From Vitis vinifera (lineage: Eukaryota; Streptophyta; Magnoliopsida; Vitales; Vitaceae), in assembly GCF_030704535.1 (NCBI RefSeq), contig NC_081821.1, positions 2,681,001-2,745,000 on the forward strand: a stretch of 64,000 nt of DNA, in the 5' to 3' direction. A program made the position numbers and the translations under genes. The notes beneath the pieces are model-generated. The model was not told the DNA's origin. It searched no databases and saw only the letters and a list, made by a program, of their open reading frames with translations. How positions within the stretch are numbered: position 1 is the first letter of the stretch; every line of letters begins with the position of its first letter. Below are positions 48,729 to 60,800 of the stretch, piece by piece.

Positions 48729-51700
48729 ATGGCTGCAGATTCTTTCGATGATGAGTGTGATTACCTCTTCAAGGCTGTTCTAATTGGGGACTCTGCAGTT
48801 GGAAAATCTAATCTTCTGTCCAGATTCTCCCGGGATGAATTCCGATTAGATTCCAAGCCCACCATCGGAGTCGAATTCGCTTACCGGAATATTAAGGTCG
48901 GAGACAAGCTCATCAAGGCTCAGATTTGGGACACTGCTGGCCAAGAACGGTATGCTTCCTTCTTCTTCCTTCCTTCCTTCCTTCTTCCTTCAGCTTTATT
49001 CTACTTGATCTTGATGTTGTAGAGATACAAAAGTGGCTTATATGATTAGGGTCTTCATCCTTTATATGATCATAGAGAGTTTATACACAGTACAAAGTAC
49101 ATATTAGGGAGATAATTGATTAATTTCGATAATTTCATAATAATATGGTGCTCATTTTTGGTCTTTTAATTGGGTTGTCAAGCACTTTAGACAAAAAAAA
49201 AAAAGTTGGTGAGATTTTATTGAGACTGGGTCCTCCTCCTCCATTTCAAAGTTTGAATTATGTGAAGGGTTTAGTGTTTTTATCATTATTGAATTGGAAG
49301 GAAAGAAATATTATTGGAATTAAATAATGGTTTTGTTCTTTTGGGTGGGATTTAGATAGGAACGCATCATTTATTATTTTTATAAATATAAATGAAATTG
49401 AAATCTAAGTTGATATATATATATATATTTAAAAAAAACTATAAACAAACCCATAGGTAATCTTTTTAATTTCTCTATATAATATAATTTAAATTTTTTA
49501 TTCATGGATAAAAATGCCTAACCTTGGAAGAACATAAAATTAAAATTGATTATTAATTAAAAGAAACTCATGTAATTAAATCCGTTAGTGTATATATATA
49601 TATATATATATGTATAACATTAATTTAATCTACTTCAATTAAATATAAAAAGTTGGTATATCTAAAATGCCCAAAAGTCATAAAATTAATATTATGAATA
49701 TTTAATATTCGAGTATTTGGATCATTTAGAGGGTCATATATTTTAAAAATAGTTTTTTATTTTTAAAAACAAAAAATTACTATTAAATTTTTTTAATATT
49801 ATTTGATCGTTGTTTTTTAAAAATAAAATGAAGTAGATAATAATTTTTAAATAATAAGTAGAATTTGTTTTTATCATTTGAAAAAATAAAAGGTCAATTT
49901 GACTTTATTTTTTAAAACTTATTTTTAAAAAATAAAAACATAAAAAACAATTTTTAAAAACACATTTCATGCTTCCTATTCTTATAAAAATTAAAATCCA
50001 CTTTTGTTAGAATATTCCTTTCCTAATTCACCTCTATATTCACTACTTTTTTTTATTATTTATTATTATCAAGCACATTATTAAAGTATTAATATCCTCA
50101 AGCCTTTAGAATGAAAAAAGAAGCATGAATTAACAAAATGGTACAAACTTTATATGCGTTCTTGATGAACATTATCAACTTTGAAACTAAACAAAAGACT
50201 TTAGCAAAGACAGGTATCATGGAGACTATGGAGTCATAGTGTGGGACCCAAGAATGTGATGACTCTTGTCCTTAATCCAATTCATATGATTTGAAAAATG
50301 AAAATTATCTCTAAAAAGGGGTTCACGAGAAGAATAAACAATTAAATATTCCATAAAGCGAAGCACTCCTCCACAAGAAAGATAGTTGGGCCTCTTTTTC
50401 TTCCATGCTTATATGCTTTAACTTTGTGTCTTGTTTGTTTATGTCACAAGGAAGCATTAGAAAAAGTTCATTTTCTCTTCATTTTGTCTTCTCATAGTAA
50501 TTAATTTGGTGGTTCCTATGTTCTTCATGTGTCCCATTTGTGCTACAACTATTAGTATTTTCAACTTCCAAGCAAAAGGGCTTTTTTGTTACTTTCCAAT
50601 GTGATTCAATTCTTACATGTCTTTGAGTTATGAAAAATAAAGGATTTTAAAGATCTTTGAGGAGGAAGCATGGAGTTTGATGAGTATGATTGAATGTTAT
50701 TGGAAGTTAATTTTATGATTCAACTAAGGTGATGGTGTAAAATGACAACATAATGGGAATTATTGTACTAATTGGTGGTTTAATTTAGTTGGATTTGGTT
50801 GAGCAGGATTATGCAATAAATTTGATCAATCGGGTTATTCTTAATGTCAAAAATATTCAACTTGAAATCAATTTAGGTTAGGTTCAAATAATTCATAATG
50901 TAAATCAAACCTGATTTTAGGGTTAGCAGAAGGTTCTAAATATTGATAGAAATAAGAAAACTACTAAAGATTTTTAATTGAGTTTTAGAGAATCGTTTCT
51001 TAATCCAATCAGTTTTTAGGTATGAGAGAGTCTAGTTAGTAATGTTTTCAAAAATAACTTTTGAAAAAAATCTTTCTAACAATTTTGAGATAAAAAATGT
51101 TTTTTGAAAACTCATGAAAATTTCTTAAATGATTTTACATAATTTCAATTGTTTTCCAAACAATTTAAAAAAGAAACATCTAAAAATGTCTTAAATTTGT
51201 TCACATAAACAACTTCTAAAATAAATTCTCAAAAAACTGTTTTCAGTGAAAAATTTATTAAATGTGACTTTTTAAATTGGAAAAAAATCTCTCATTTAAA
51301 ACTATTTTTAATAATAGTTCCAAACATGACCTTTGTGACTCATATATAAAAATTTTGGTATAAAATTCGAATAATATCTATTCTTTTAAATTTAAATTAG
51401 TAATAGAGCCTACATAAAATGGGGACAAAAAGGGAGATAGGTTTAATTTGAAAAATATTGTATTAGGGTAACCATGTTAAATTCATTTTGTTTTCTTTAT
51501 GGTACATAAAGAAAACAACCATAAAGAAAAACAAAATAAAGAAAACAACCATAAAGAAAAACAAAATTCATTTGTCTTACAAAATTCATTTGTCTCATGT
51601 ACAATCCCATAGCCATGTGGTACTCTATTTCATCACATCAGTTGTCTCATTTCTTAAATTGAAGTAGGAGACTCCCCCACTTCCTGCCAAGCTTAAGACA

Positions 51701-53003
51701 TTTCATGAGGCTCCACATGCACAACCCTTCACTAATGCCTTCAACCCACACAAAAATATTAAGGAATGCCTCAAGTAATTAGGATATGAGGCGAGGCTTT
51801 AGTTGTTATTGTTTTGTGCTTAAGGTTGATACCATTATTTTATATTTTTATCTTATTCTTTTATATATTGATTTTGTTCATTTATATTTGCTCTCATATA
51901 TTTATATTTTATTCAATAATCTTAATTTTATCATATACTTTTAGACTGTGTTTGATTTCTAGGAAATTTGAGGAAAATGTAAGAGAAATAAAATATAAAG
52001 GAAAAGTAGAAGAAAATAAAAAATAAATTAAAACTCAATAAATTATTTTTATTTACTATTTCAAATTCATTTTATTTATTTTAATTCATCGATATAAAAA
52101 TTAAATAAATTTATTGGATTTTATCAATAACAAAAATAAGAATTCGTATGATACTAGATTAAACAAAATCTGGTAAAAAAAAAAAAGAGTATATCTAGGG
52201 TTATTTTAGATAATTTTAACTTTAATTGAACATCATTTTCCTCCCACTCACACAACTTTTACATAGAAAAATTAAAATAAAATAAGTTGTCTATAAAGAT
52301 GGTGATTAGTACCCCATGCAATCCATGAGAAAAAAAAAAAAAGAAAAAAAGAAATAGTAAATGTCATCTAAATAGTTGTTTGATATGTTTAAACAAGATA
52401 TTATTTAATTTAAGTATTTTTTTTTAATTTAGCTATTTTTGTCATTGAGCTTTTGTAAGGTATATAGCCAAAGAAATTGGTACTTGAATAAAGTTAAGAA
52501 TGTTTGTGATATGTGGATATTTAAGTTAGATCTTTCCTTTTCATATGTAAATGTAATTTGATTACAGGTTTAGAGCCATCACAAGCTCATATTATCGTGG
52601 AGCTCTTGGTGCCCTATTAGTATACGACATAACACGACGTGCGACGTTTGAAAATTTGAAAAAATGGTTACGTGAGCTGAGAGATTTTGGTAAACCTGAC
52701 ATGGTGATTGTTCTAGTTGGAAATAAATCGGATTTAGGTCATTCTCGAGAAGTTGATGAGGAAGAAGGAAAAACCCTAGCAGAAACGGAAGGCTTATGCT
52801 TCATGGAAACATCGGCTTTAGAGAATTTGAATGTGGAAGAGGCATTTCTTCATATGATTACTAAAATCCATGAAGTTACTAGTCAAAAAAACTTAGAAGC
52901 AAAGCTCAATGAACCGGTCAAACCTCTTATAATTGGGAAAGAAATAATTCATGTTGATCATGAAGTATCTGCGACTAAACAATCAAGTTGTTGCTCAAGA
53001 TGA
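48729..53003 (+). CDS. RABA6: Rab GTPase, RABA6-type (Rab11 family), two exons
   Basis: A 218-residue small GTPase. Exon 1 is 48729-48949, the intron 48950-52567 (3.6 kb, GT-AG), exon 2 52568-53003; the codon for Arg74 is split by the intron, as is common in plant RABA genes. Seen motifs: P-loop GDSAVGKS (20-27), switch I Thr45 in [15 protein letters not shown] (67-74) with the catalytic Gln72, NKSD (126-129), ETSA, and a C-terminal CC (SSCCSR) for geranylgeranylation. The N-terminus ([15 protein letters not shown]) and [23 protein letters not shown] fit the RABA clade; RABA6 is my best match from memory. RABA proteins act at the trans-Golgi network/recycling endosome in secretion and cell-plate formation. 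The switch regions are intact, so it should be active. The intron carries a family A MITE and A/T repeats. Confidence 0.93.
51509..51600 (+). repeat. Short tandem duplications in the Rab intron
   Basis: Two copies of AAAGAAAACAACCATAAAG with trailing AAAAACAAAAT, then two copies of ACAAAATTCATTTGTCT. Confidence 0.85.
51945..52180 (+). mobile_element. MITE-like repeat, family A, copy 4 (Rab intron)
   Basis: Begins GACTGTGTTTGATTTCTAGG and shares GAGGAAAATGTAAGAG, AATAAATTATTTTTAT and TTTCAAATTCATTTTATTTA with the other copies. Ends near TAGATTAAACAAAATC. Ends are approximate. Confidence 0.5.
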
Positions 53004-53379
53004 ATGTATTTTTATTTCTCATAAAAGCTTAACAGCTAATTTTGGATTCAAATTTGACAATATCCATGTGTCTTATCTTTCTTTCAAATCTCTTTTATAT
53101 GTTTATTCTTTCATGATCATACAAAATGAATAAAATTGTGCAAAGAAAAAGGAGAATATTGTTTCACTTTACAACGTATCTTGTTATGGATTATATTTTA
53201 TTAATAATACGTTTATATTCTTAACATCAAGAAAGCATATCAAAATGTTATGTTTCTTTATCTGTTTGGACATATAAAATAATTAAAGGAATTGTTTTAG
53301 CATGAATTGGTTACAATAGAAGCAAGAAAATTAAATATATGTAGTTAATTAAGACATATTTTCTATCTTCTCAGACTTA
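53004..53379. other. 3' UTR of the Rab gene and A/T-rich DNA
   Basis: The first 150 or so bases are likely 3' UTR, with AATAAA at about 53129. Nothing else is seen. Confidence 0.5.
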
Positions 53380-53640
53380 CTATTACTATTATCATGAAAA
53401 ATAAAAAATTAAACATAATTAAAATTAGTTTAAAATTTATGTATTTTAAAATCATCTAATCCTTACATAATTAAGGAAAATAAGTGAAATGAGTTTGAAA
53501 AAATATATAAAATTAATTTATTGATTTTAAATTTATTTTTAGTTTTTATTTATTTTTTTACTTTTCCATTTTATTTTATTTTCCTCGTAATCATACTTAA
53601 ATTTTCCATTACCCAACATAACCATAATGATTTGGTTAGG
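53380..53640 (-). mobile_element. MITE-like repeat, family A, copy 5 (inverted)
   Basis: On the minus strand it reads GTTATGTTGGGTAATGGAAA, then GAGGAAAATAAAATAAAATG, TTTAAAATCAATAAATTAA and TTCAAACTCATTTCACTTA, matching the order of the 45.6-kb copy. Ends are approximate. Confidence 0.5.
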
Positions 53641-53948
53641 TTAGATTGATTGTAAGCCCAATATATATATATATATTTTGGGGCTTTTGAGCTTTCATTT
53701 AAAAAAAAAAAATCATTTCAAGAGCTAGGTTTTCAAAATTTATAAAATATTTATCAATAGAATATATTGCTTTTTCAATCAACAAATGTAACTTTTGGAT
53801 TCTTAAATTATAAAATTTCACAAGTATATTTTTAAAATTATTGGAATATGTAAAAAATAAGGCCTTAAAGAAAAAAAAATTAGGAATTTAGACACACTAA
53901 TCTAAATGGCATAAAAATAGTACAACAAAAAAAATCATATGAAATGTC
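53641..53948. other. A/T-rich spacer
   Basis: Only an (AT)n run near 53661-53678 and A-runs; no gene. Confidence 0.5.
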
Positions 53949-53953
53949 ATATT

Positions 53954-54165
53954 TGTAACGATATGGGATATCACAAACACCCCCCACACAACTTCCTTGT
54001 TGTGTCACATAGGACTACGGGGCCAAACAGGCAAACACCCCTTACCGGGGTCGGGGTGGGCCCAAGGGGACCCTTACGGCTTGAAAACGCATCTACTTGG
54101 TTAAGAGGAGCCTCTACATATATAGCGTCAGAAACATTCTTCCTTATCCGATGTGGGACATCACA
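53954..54165 (-). mobile_element. TRIM-like solo LTR (212 bp)
   Basis: Flanked by a perfect 5-bp duplication ATATT at 53949-53953 and 54166-54170. On the minus strand it begins TGTGATGTCCCACATCGG and ends CGTTACA, the pattern I recall for plant TRIM LTRs of the Cassandra kind. The interior is GC-rich, including CCTTACCGGGGTCGGGGTG. Both ends carry the same motif in direct orientation: CGATATGGGATATCACA at 53959 and CGATGTGGGACATCACA at 54149. It lies about 700 bases upstream of the golgin start codon. I saw no second LTR or PBS. Confidence 0.75.
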
Positions 54166-54170
54166 ATATT

Positions 54171-54862
54171 GATTATAGTTAGCTTAATTAGAAAAAGTTA
54201 TTACTTCAAAATCGAACTAAACTTAAGCAATTAGGTAAAATTTCAAATCAAATCTATCCAAAGAAAAAACTTAATCAATTGAGTTGTTTCGAAATTGAAA
54301 TGATGTAAGTTAATTTTATTAAAGAAAAAACCTAACTTAGTTCTAATTTTGATAAAAAAAATATTTAACTTGAATTTAAACACAAATAAAATAGATAATT
54401 CCTTATATTAAACCAAAGAAATGAAAAAGACTTTCACAAAGCTAGGCAACAAAATTTGACCATCTTAACCCTGAAAAAAATAGGCAAAACTACTATTCAA
54501 GAGAGGGCTATCCCTCTGTCCCATTTACGACTTGAGTAATCATTGCAACCAAACACCCCGAGTAATGCTGTTCGTTGGAAGGTTATAATCGTAAATAAAT
54601 TTCTTGCCGTGCAGTTATCATCGCTCCTCTCCACCAAAGCCACAGTACGGATATGATCTCACCACAAAGATCAATGTTGTATATGCGTCTGTGACGAAGA
54701 ATTGCTGCACTGTTGTGTTATTCTAGCATTAATTTCCATGGTCTTCCTCCTCCATCTTCCGTTATCAACTCACAACTGCACTGCATCAAGCGCTAAAATG
54801 CGCCATGATCGACTAGTGCTCACATCCGATACGCATCTCGAGGACTGTTGAATCGGACGGCC
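54171..54862. other. Upstream region of the golgin gene
   Basis: A/T-rich to about 54520, then GC-richer sequence likely to be promoter and 5' UTR. An upstream frame is possible but none is convincing. Confidence 0.45.
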
Positions 54863-57800
54863 ATGGCTGGATGGATATCATCGAAGCTCAAAGTTGCAGA
54901 AACCTTACTTCAACAGGCAATTTCAATTTCTTCTGTTACCATTTTTGTTTTTTCAGTTTCTTGTTTGGTCCCCAAGAATAATCGAGAAAATCAATTAATA
55001 AAAATTTGGCTAAAATGGAAAATCTAGGGTTGTAATTTTTGAAATGGATCTGTCTTTGTTTTCTCTTTAAATTGATTCATTGAGTGTGTTGAGTTGACCG
55101 TTCAGATCGATCAGCAAGCGGCAGAGTCTCTGGGGAAGAACGAGAGGCCGCAATCAGATGAACTTGATGAGAAGATTCCCGCAAAATCTGGAGGGGTTCT
55201 GCCTCTGAAAGATCAGCTGAAGAAAAAAACACAAGAAAGCTATGATTTCCAGGGGAAATTGCACAGCGATCCCAATGTCAATGTGCTTAATAGTCAAGAT
55301 CGGGACAAAGAGGTTACGAGTCCATCAAAACCTTTTTCGAGCCCTAGGTCTAATCTTACGGACAGTGACTGGACTGAACTCCTCAGCACGCCCAATCAAG
55401 AGACCCCATTTGGGGCGAATCGGACTAATGGAACGTCTGGGATTCGTGGTCTGCGGAAAGATGGGCGGAGGCAGGCGAGTTCAGGTTTGAATTTGTCAGG
55501 ACTGGAAGCGAAGAGGAATTATAGGAGTAATAATAGTGCTTCGAAGCCTCAGCGAAGGTCTGATGTTGGACCAGGAAATAGAGAGAATGCAGGTGGATTG
55601 GATAGGAAATTGAGTGATGAGAAAGAGTTGGGACGTTCAGACTCAGTGGATAGAACATCGAGTGCTGAGTTGCGAAATGATGGTAAGTATGTGGAAGCAC
55701 AAGAATCGGAACTTGTGATGGTGGTGGGAGATGACTCGAATCCAGAAAGGAGTGTTGTTAAAGATAGTGTTGAGGATGGAGGGAGGATTATATCTAAGGG
55801 GCATTCGGTTGATAAAAATCATCATTTGGAAACAAAATTGGTGGCTGAAAGAGGTGATAGGATACCTGATATGAATAAGGCAATCAATGATGAGCAGAAA
55901 AGGTTAGGGCAGTCAAATGCTGGCTTGGGGAGTTCAGTCTCTCTTGAGTTGAAAGGAACTACTTCTGTAAGTGATGAAAGGTCTGATTCAGATACAGACT
56001 CTGCTTCCTCGTCTGACTCAGAAAGTGAACGCATCAGGGAGGAAAGGAAAAGGAGAAGAAAGCAGATTCTGGCCGAGAAACAGGCAGCTAAAGCTGTTGC
56101 GGCAATCAAAGAACGCGAGAATATGGTTGCAAGGTTGGAGGGGGAGAAAGAAAGCTTAGAGAAAATACTTGAAGAGAGAGAGAAACAGCAAGCACAAGAG
56201 GTCATTCCATACATTTTTTTATTAATATTGTCATTCCTGTTATTGTTTTGTTGTTAATGTTGATTTTAATAGAATCTTGTTCTGTTTGGTAGAAATTTCT
56301 TACACTCCTATGAATTAGATGTACAATGGATTAATTTTGTTTTGGAGAAAAGGAAAACCCAAGTTGTGTTTCATCCTAGATTATTACTTGTACTAGAAAC
56401 CAGGCTAAAGTGTAGATAGAAAAAAGTTAAGACCTAAGAACACCTCTGCATTTCTATTGGAGATTATGAGGTGCCATAGTTCTTGAAATTATGCATTTAT
56501 TAGTACTGAAATAAACTAACTCAATATTCCTTATTTGTCTTGAACATCATGGCTTTCTTCTTAAGCTCAATTATTTAACCAAACTCTTCCTTGACTGACC
56601 CAACCTCCAATAATGTCTTCTTTAGACATTAGATTTATTTATTTTTTATTTTATTTATTTATTTTCTAATAAAAGTTTCTAAATCAAAGTAGGATTAGAA
56701 TTTTGGAGCTAATCATTGTTAGAGGTCTTTGTTTCCTGAGCCTTGCTTAAAGAAGCTTCTTATTTTGAGAGAGTTCATTTTTTTTAGTTAGTGGGATTTT
56801 GTAATATACTTTTTAAATAAGCAAGAAAGGTAGTGGTGATCCAAGAATTTTAATTAAAAAATAAATTCAACAAATAAAAATCTCTACATACATCCTGTAT
56901 ACCCTCCTTTATCTATAATACATTTTCTTTATTTATCCAAAAAACAAATAAAAATCTCTGCAGAGTTTGCACTCATTTATTGGTGGGAGTCCATTAATTT
57001 CTTTCATAGTTGAGATTCTTAGGAGCCTTTAATTAAATTCAAGGTTTATCTATTTTTTTTTTAATTTACTTCCATTGTTTGGTATGCACTCTGTACATGC
57101 GAAGAACCATCCTTCCTCAAACCCTGATTTTATTCCTTAAGACTGTACCTTTTTTAATCATAAATCCTAATGTCACTCTTACCCCAATTCCTTCACACTA
57201 AAATCCTCAATTTCTTTTTTTTTTTTTTTTTTTGATCAGTAAGTGATATATGTATTGAAAAAGAGACGCTAAAGAAGCGACTCAAATAGTTACAGTATAG
57301 AAAAAACGACTCACCCCCTTACAAAAGAACCCATCCCTCTATGAAAGCACAAAAAACCCTCCTCTTCCTTAATACATGCACACCCAATCTATAAAATCTA
57401 ATAAGGTCAAAGGACCATCTTTTATCCACACTTTGGTTTCCGACCATAGCAAATACACAAAGGAAATTTTCAGCTTTTGTATAGACAGCACCCCGTCCTC
57501 AAAAGCAATTGAATTTCTAGCCTTCCAAATGACCCAAAACAAGCATAACGGTCCCAAAAGCCACGTCACCTTCCTCTTCTTGCCTATTAAGGAACCTCTC
57601 CAACCTATTAGAGTTTCCTTAACCGAATGCGGAAAAACCCAAGAGACTCCAAAAAAAGAGAGGAGCAAGGTCCACACCTCCCTTGTTCTTTCACAATGAA
57701 GGAGGAGGTGGTCAATCGACTCCCCACACTTTTGGCAAAGAAAGCACCTATTTGCCAAAGCCCAACTTCTCTTTTGCAGACGGTCCAAAGTTAGGACTCT

Positions 57801-60800
57801 ACCCCATGACACCTCCCACGCAAAGAAGCTTATCTTGGGTCGAGCATAAGACATCCAAATAATCTTTGAAGGAAACCAAGCTGACGACACCGGCTGCATT
57901 GCCCTATATAAGGACTTTACCGAAAAAACCCCATCCTTTGATTCCACCCATCTCACCCTATCCTCCTCATCCACCCTTACCATCTTTCCTTCCAAACACC
58001 TAAGTAACCTTCCCACTTCTTCCAATTCCCAATCATTAAACGGCCTATTGAAAGTAGGAGTCCAACTTCCCCTCCTATCCCCCTCGGCTGTCCACACTTC
58101 ATTTACCCATGCCTCTTTTGACGTTGCTATGGAAAATAAAGAAGGGAAAGCCTCGCTTAAAGGGCTGGTACCACACCACTTATCTTTCCAAAACCTCATA
58201 TTCTTACCATCCCCCACCTCATAGCCAAAAAAAGGGGTTACAAATTGTCCCACCTTATTTATAGCTTTCCACAAACCAACCCCATAAGCCTCCCTGATCT
58301 CACAAGATCTCCATCCTCCTTTCTCCTCCCCATACTTCCTTCTAATCACCTGATTCCATAAGGCCGTTTTCTCATTAGCAAAACGCCATGCCCACTTTCC
58401 CAGGAGAGCCTTATTGAACAACCCAAGACTCTTTACCCCCAACCCTCCTTTACCTTTATCATCACACACAATCGACCACCTTACTAAGTGAGGTTTCTGC
58501 TCAAGAGCGCCTCCTCCCCACAGAAAATCTTTTTGTATCTTTTCCAGTCTTATCCTAACCGCCCTTGGAATTTGGAAGATGGACATGAAATAGATTGGCA
58601 AGTTGGACAAAGTACTCCGAATTAAGGTAATCCTTCCTCCTTTTGAAATGTACTGTCGCTTCCACATAGCCAATCTCCTTTTGAATCTTTCCTCTATTCC
58701 ATCCCAAACACCACTAGATTTAAAAGGAGCACCTAAAGGCATTCCTAGGTAAGTGGATGGTAATTTTCCCACCTTATAACCAAATTCATCAGCTAACTCT
58801 CCCACATTTTCAACTCTACCAACTGGAATCAATTCACTCTTTTCCATATTCACTTTTAACCCTGACAAAGCCTCAAACCACATTAGCAACCAGCATAGGT
58901 GTGTCAACTGATCCTCTTTAGCTTCACAAAAGACCAACGTGTCATCAGCAAACAACAAATCTGTAATCTGGACCCCTTCGCCCCTTCTTCCCTGAACCAA
59001 ACAAGGTGTCAAAAAACCACCATCAACTGCTCTTTTCATCAAACAACTGAAAGCCTCCATCACTATTACGAATAAATAAGGCGAGAGGGGGTCTCCTTGC
59101 CTTATGCCCCTCGAGCTCTGGAAAAAACCCGTTGGACTACCATTCACCATAACTGAAAATCTGACAGTGGATAAGCACCACTTTATCCAATTACACCACC
59201 TACCTCCAAATCCCATTTTCCCCATTACCGCTATCAAAAATTTCCAATCTACATGGTCATAAGCTTTCTCTATATCTAATTTGCACATTATTGCCCCTCT
59301 ATTATTTTTCAGGATGGAATCTATTGCCTCATTAGCGATCAGAACTGCGTCCATAATCTGCCGCCCCTCCACAAAAGCATTTTGAGATAAAGATATCACT
59401 TTAGCTAACACTCCTTTTAACCTGTTAGCCAAAACCTTAGCTAACCATTTGTAAAGCCCTCCCACCAAACTTATTGGCCTAAAGTCCTTTAAGTCCTCAG
59501 CCCCCCCTTTCTTGGGAATCAAAACTAAGAAGGTTGCATTCATGCTTCTGACAAATCTCCCCGTCTCATGAAACTGTCTGAACAAATTCAAGACCTCCAC
59601 CTTCACAAAATCCCAAGCAAACTGCCAAAAGGCCATTGAGAAGCCGTCCGGCCCTGGTGCTTTCTCACCGCAACAGCCTTTCAGCGCTTCAAAGACCTCC
59701 TCCTCTGAAAATGGCTGCTCCAGCCTCTCTACCTCCCTCTCTTCCAGCCTCTCAAAGTTTAGCCCTTCAATACTAGGCTTCCAATCACCCGGGTCTGTCA
59801 ACAGTTCTTGGAAATTTCTGCCAACCTCCTCTTTGATTTCCCTCTCCTCAGTAAAACACCTCTCATTCACCTTTATTCTATTCAGTTGCTTTCTCCTTCT
59901 ATGAGCATTTGCCATTTTATGAAAAAACTTGGTGTTTCTGTCCCCCTCTTTTAGCCAAATTTCCCTAGACTTTTGCCTCCATGATACTTCTTCCAATAGA
60001 GCCCACTTCTTATATAACTCCCTTGCCTCCTTCCTAACTTCTTCTTCTTCTATTGACAGAGAACGAACCATTTCTTCCTTGTCCCAGTACTCTATTAAGT
60101 TCCATGCTTTCTGTTTCTCTAAATCAATCTGTCCAAAATCCTCAATTTCCCTTGCTGTGTAGAAACTTCAGCAAGCTTTTCCTTTTAAGTTCAGCTAATA
60201 AGATGCCCTAAGCCATACCGATCTGATGTTTATCTCATCCAAAAGCCTATTTCCTCCTTCCCCTCCTTAAGGCCTAAAAAACTGAATTCATAACCCACCA
60301 TTATTTGATTTCAGCACTCTGTTACACACACAATCATCCTTCCTGCAACTCAAATTTCATTTCTTAAGTCTTGCCTTATGATCTTAAAACCGAATACTAC
60401 TTTTGCCCTGGCTATCTTAACACTAAAATCCCCAAATTTCCTTTCTATGTATAAATCTCAGCAAGCTTTTCATTTTAATTTCTGAAAAAAATGCCTTGAA
60501 CAGAAGCCAAAACTGGCCACCATTACTTGATTATAGTCAGTTACTTCGTGGATCAATCTGCATCAAGTTTCCTCACCTTGGACACCCCAATTCTGACAAT
60601 TGCGAAAATAACACCATGTATTGATATTGACATATTAATTTCATGTTCTGTTTCTAGGATATCTTTACCTTTTGTTAGCCACACTGGCTTTATGAAAATT
60701 AACGGTTCAGGAAAGTTGATAAATTATCTTGTGAAGTGAAATACTTCTGTCTTAATTGCTAATTATTTATCTATTATTATCTACGAACTAGTTTTTAACC

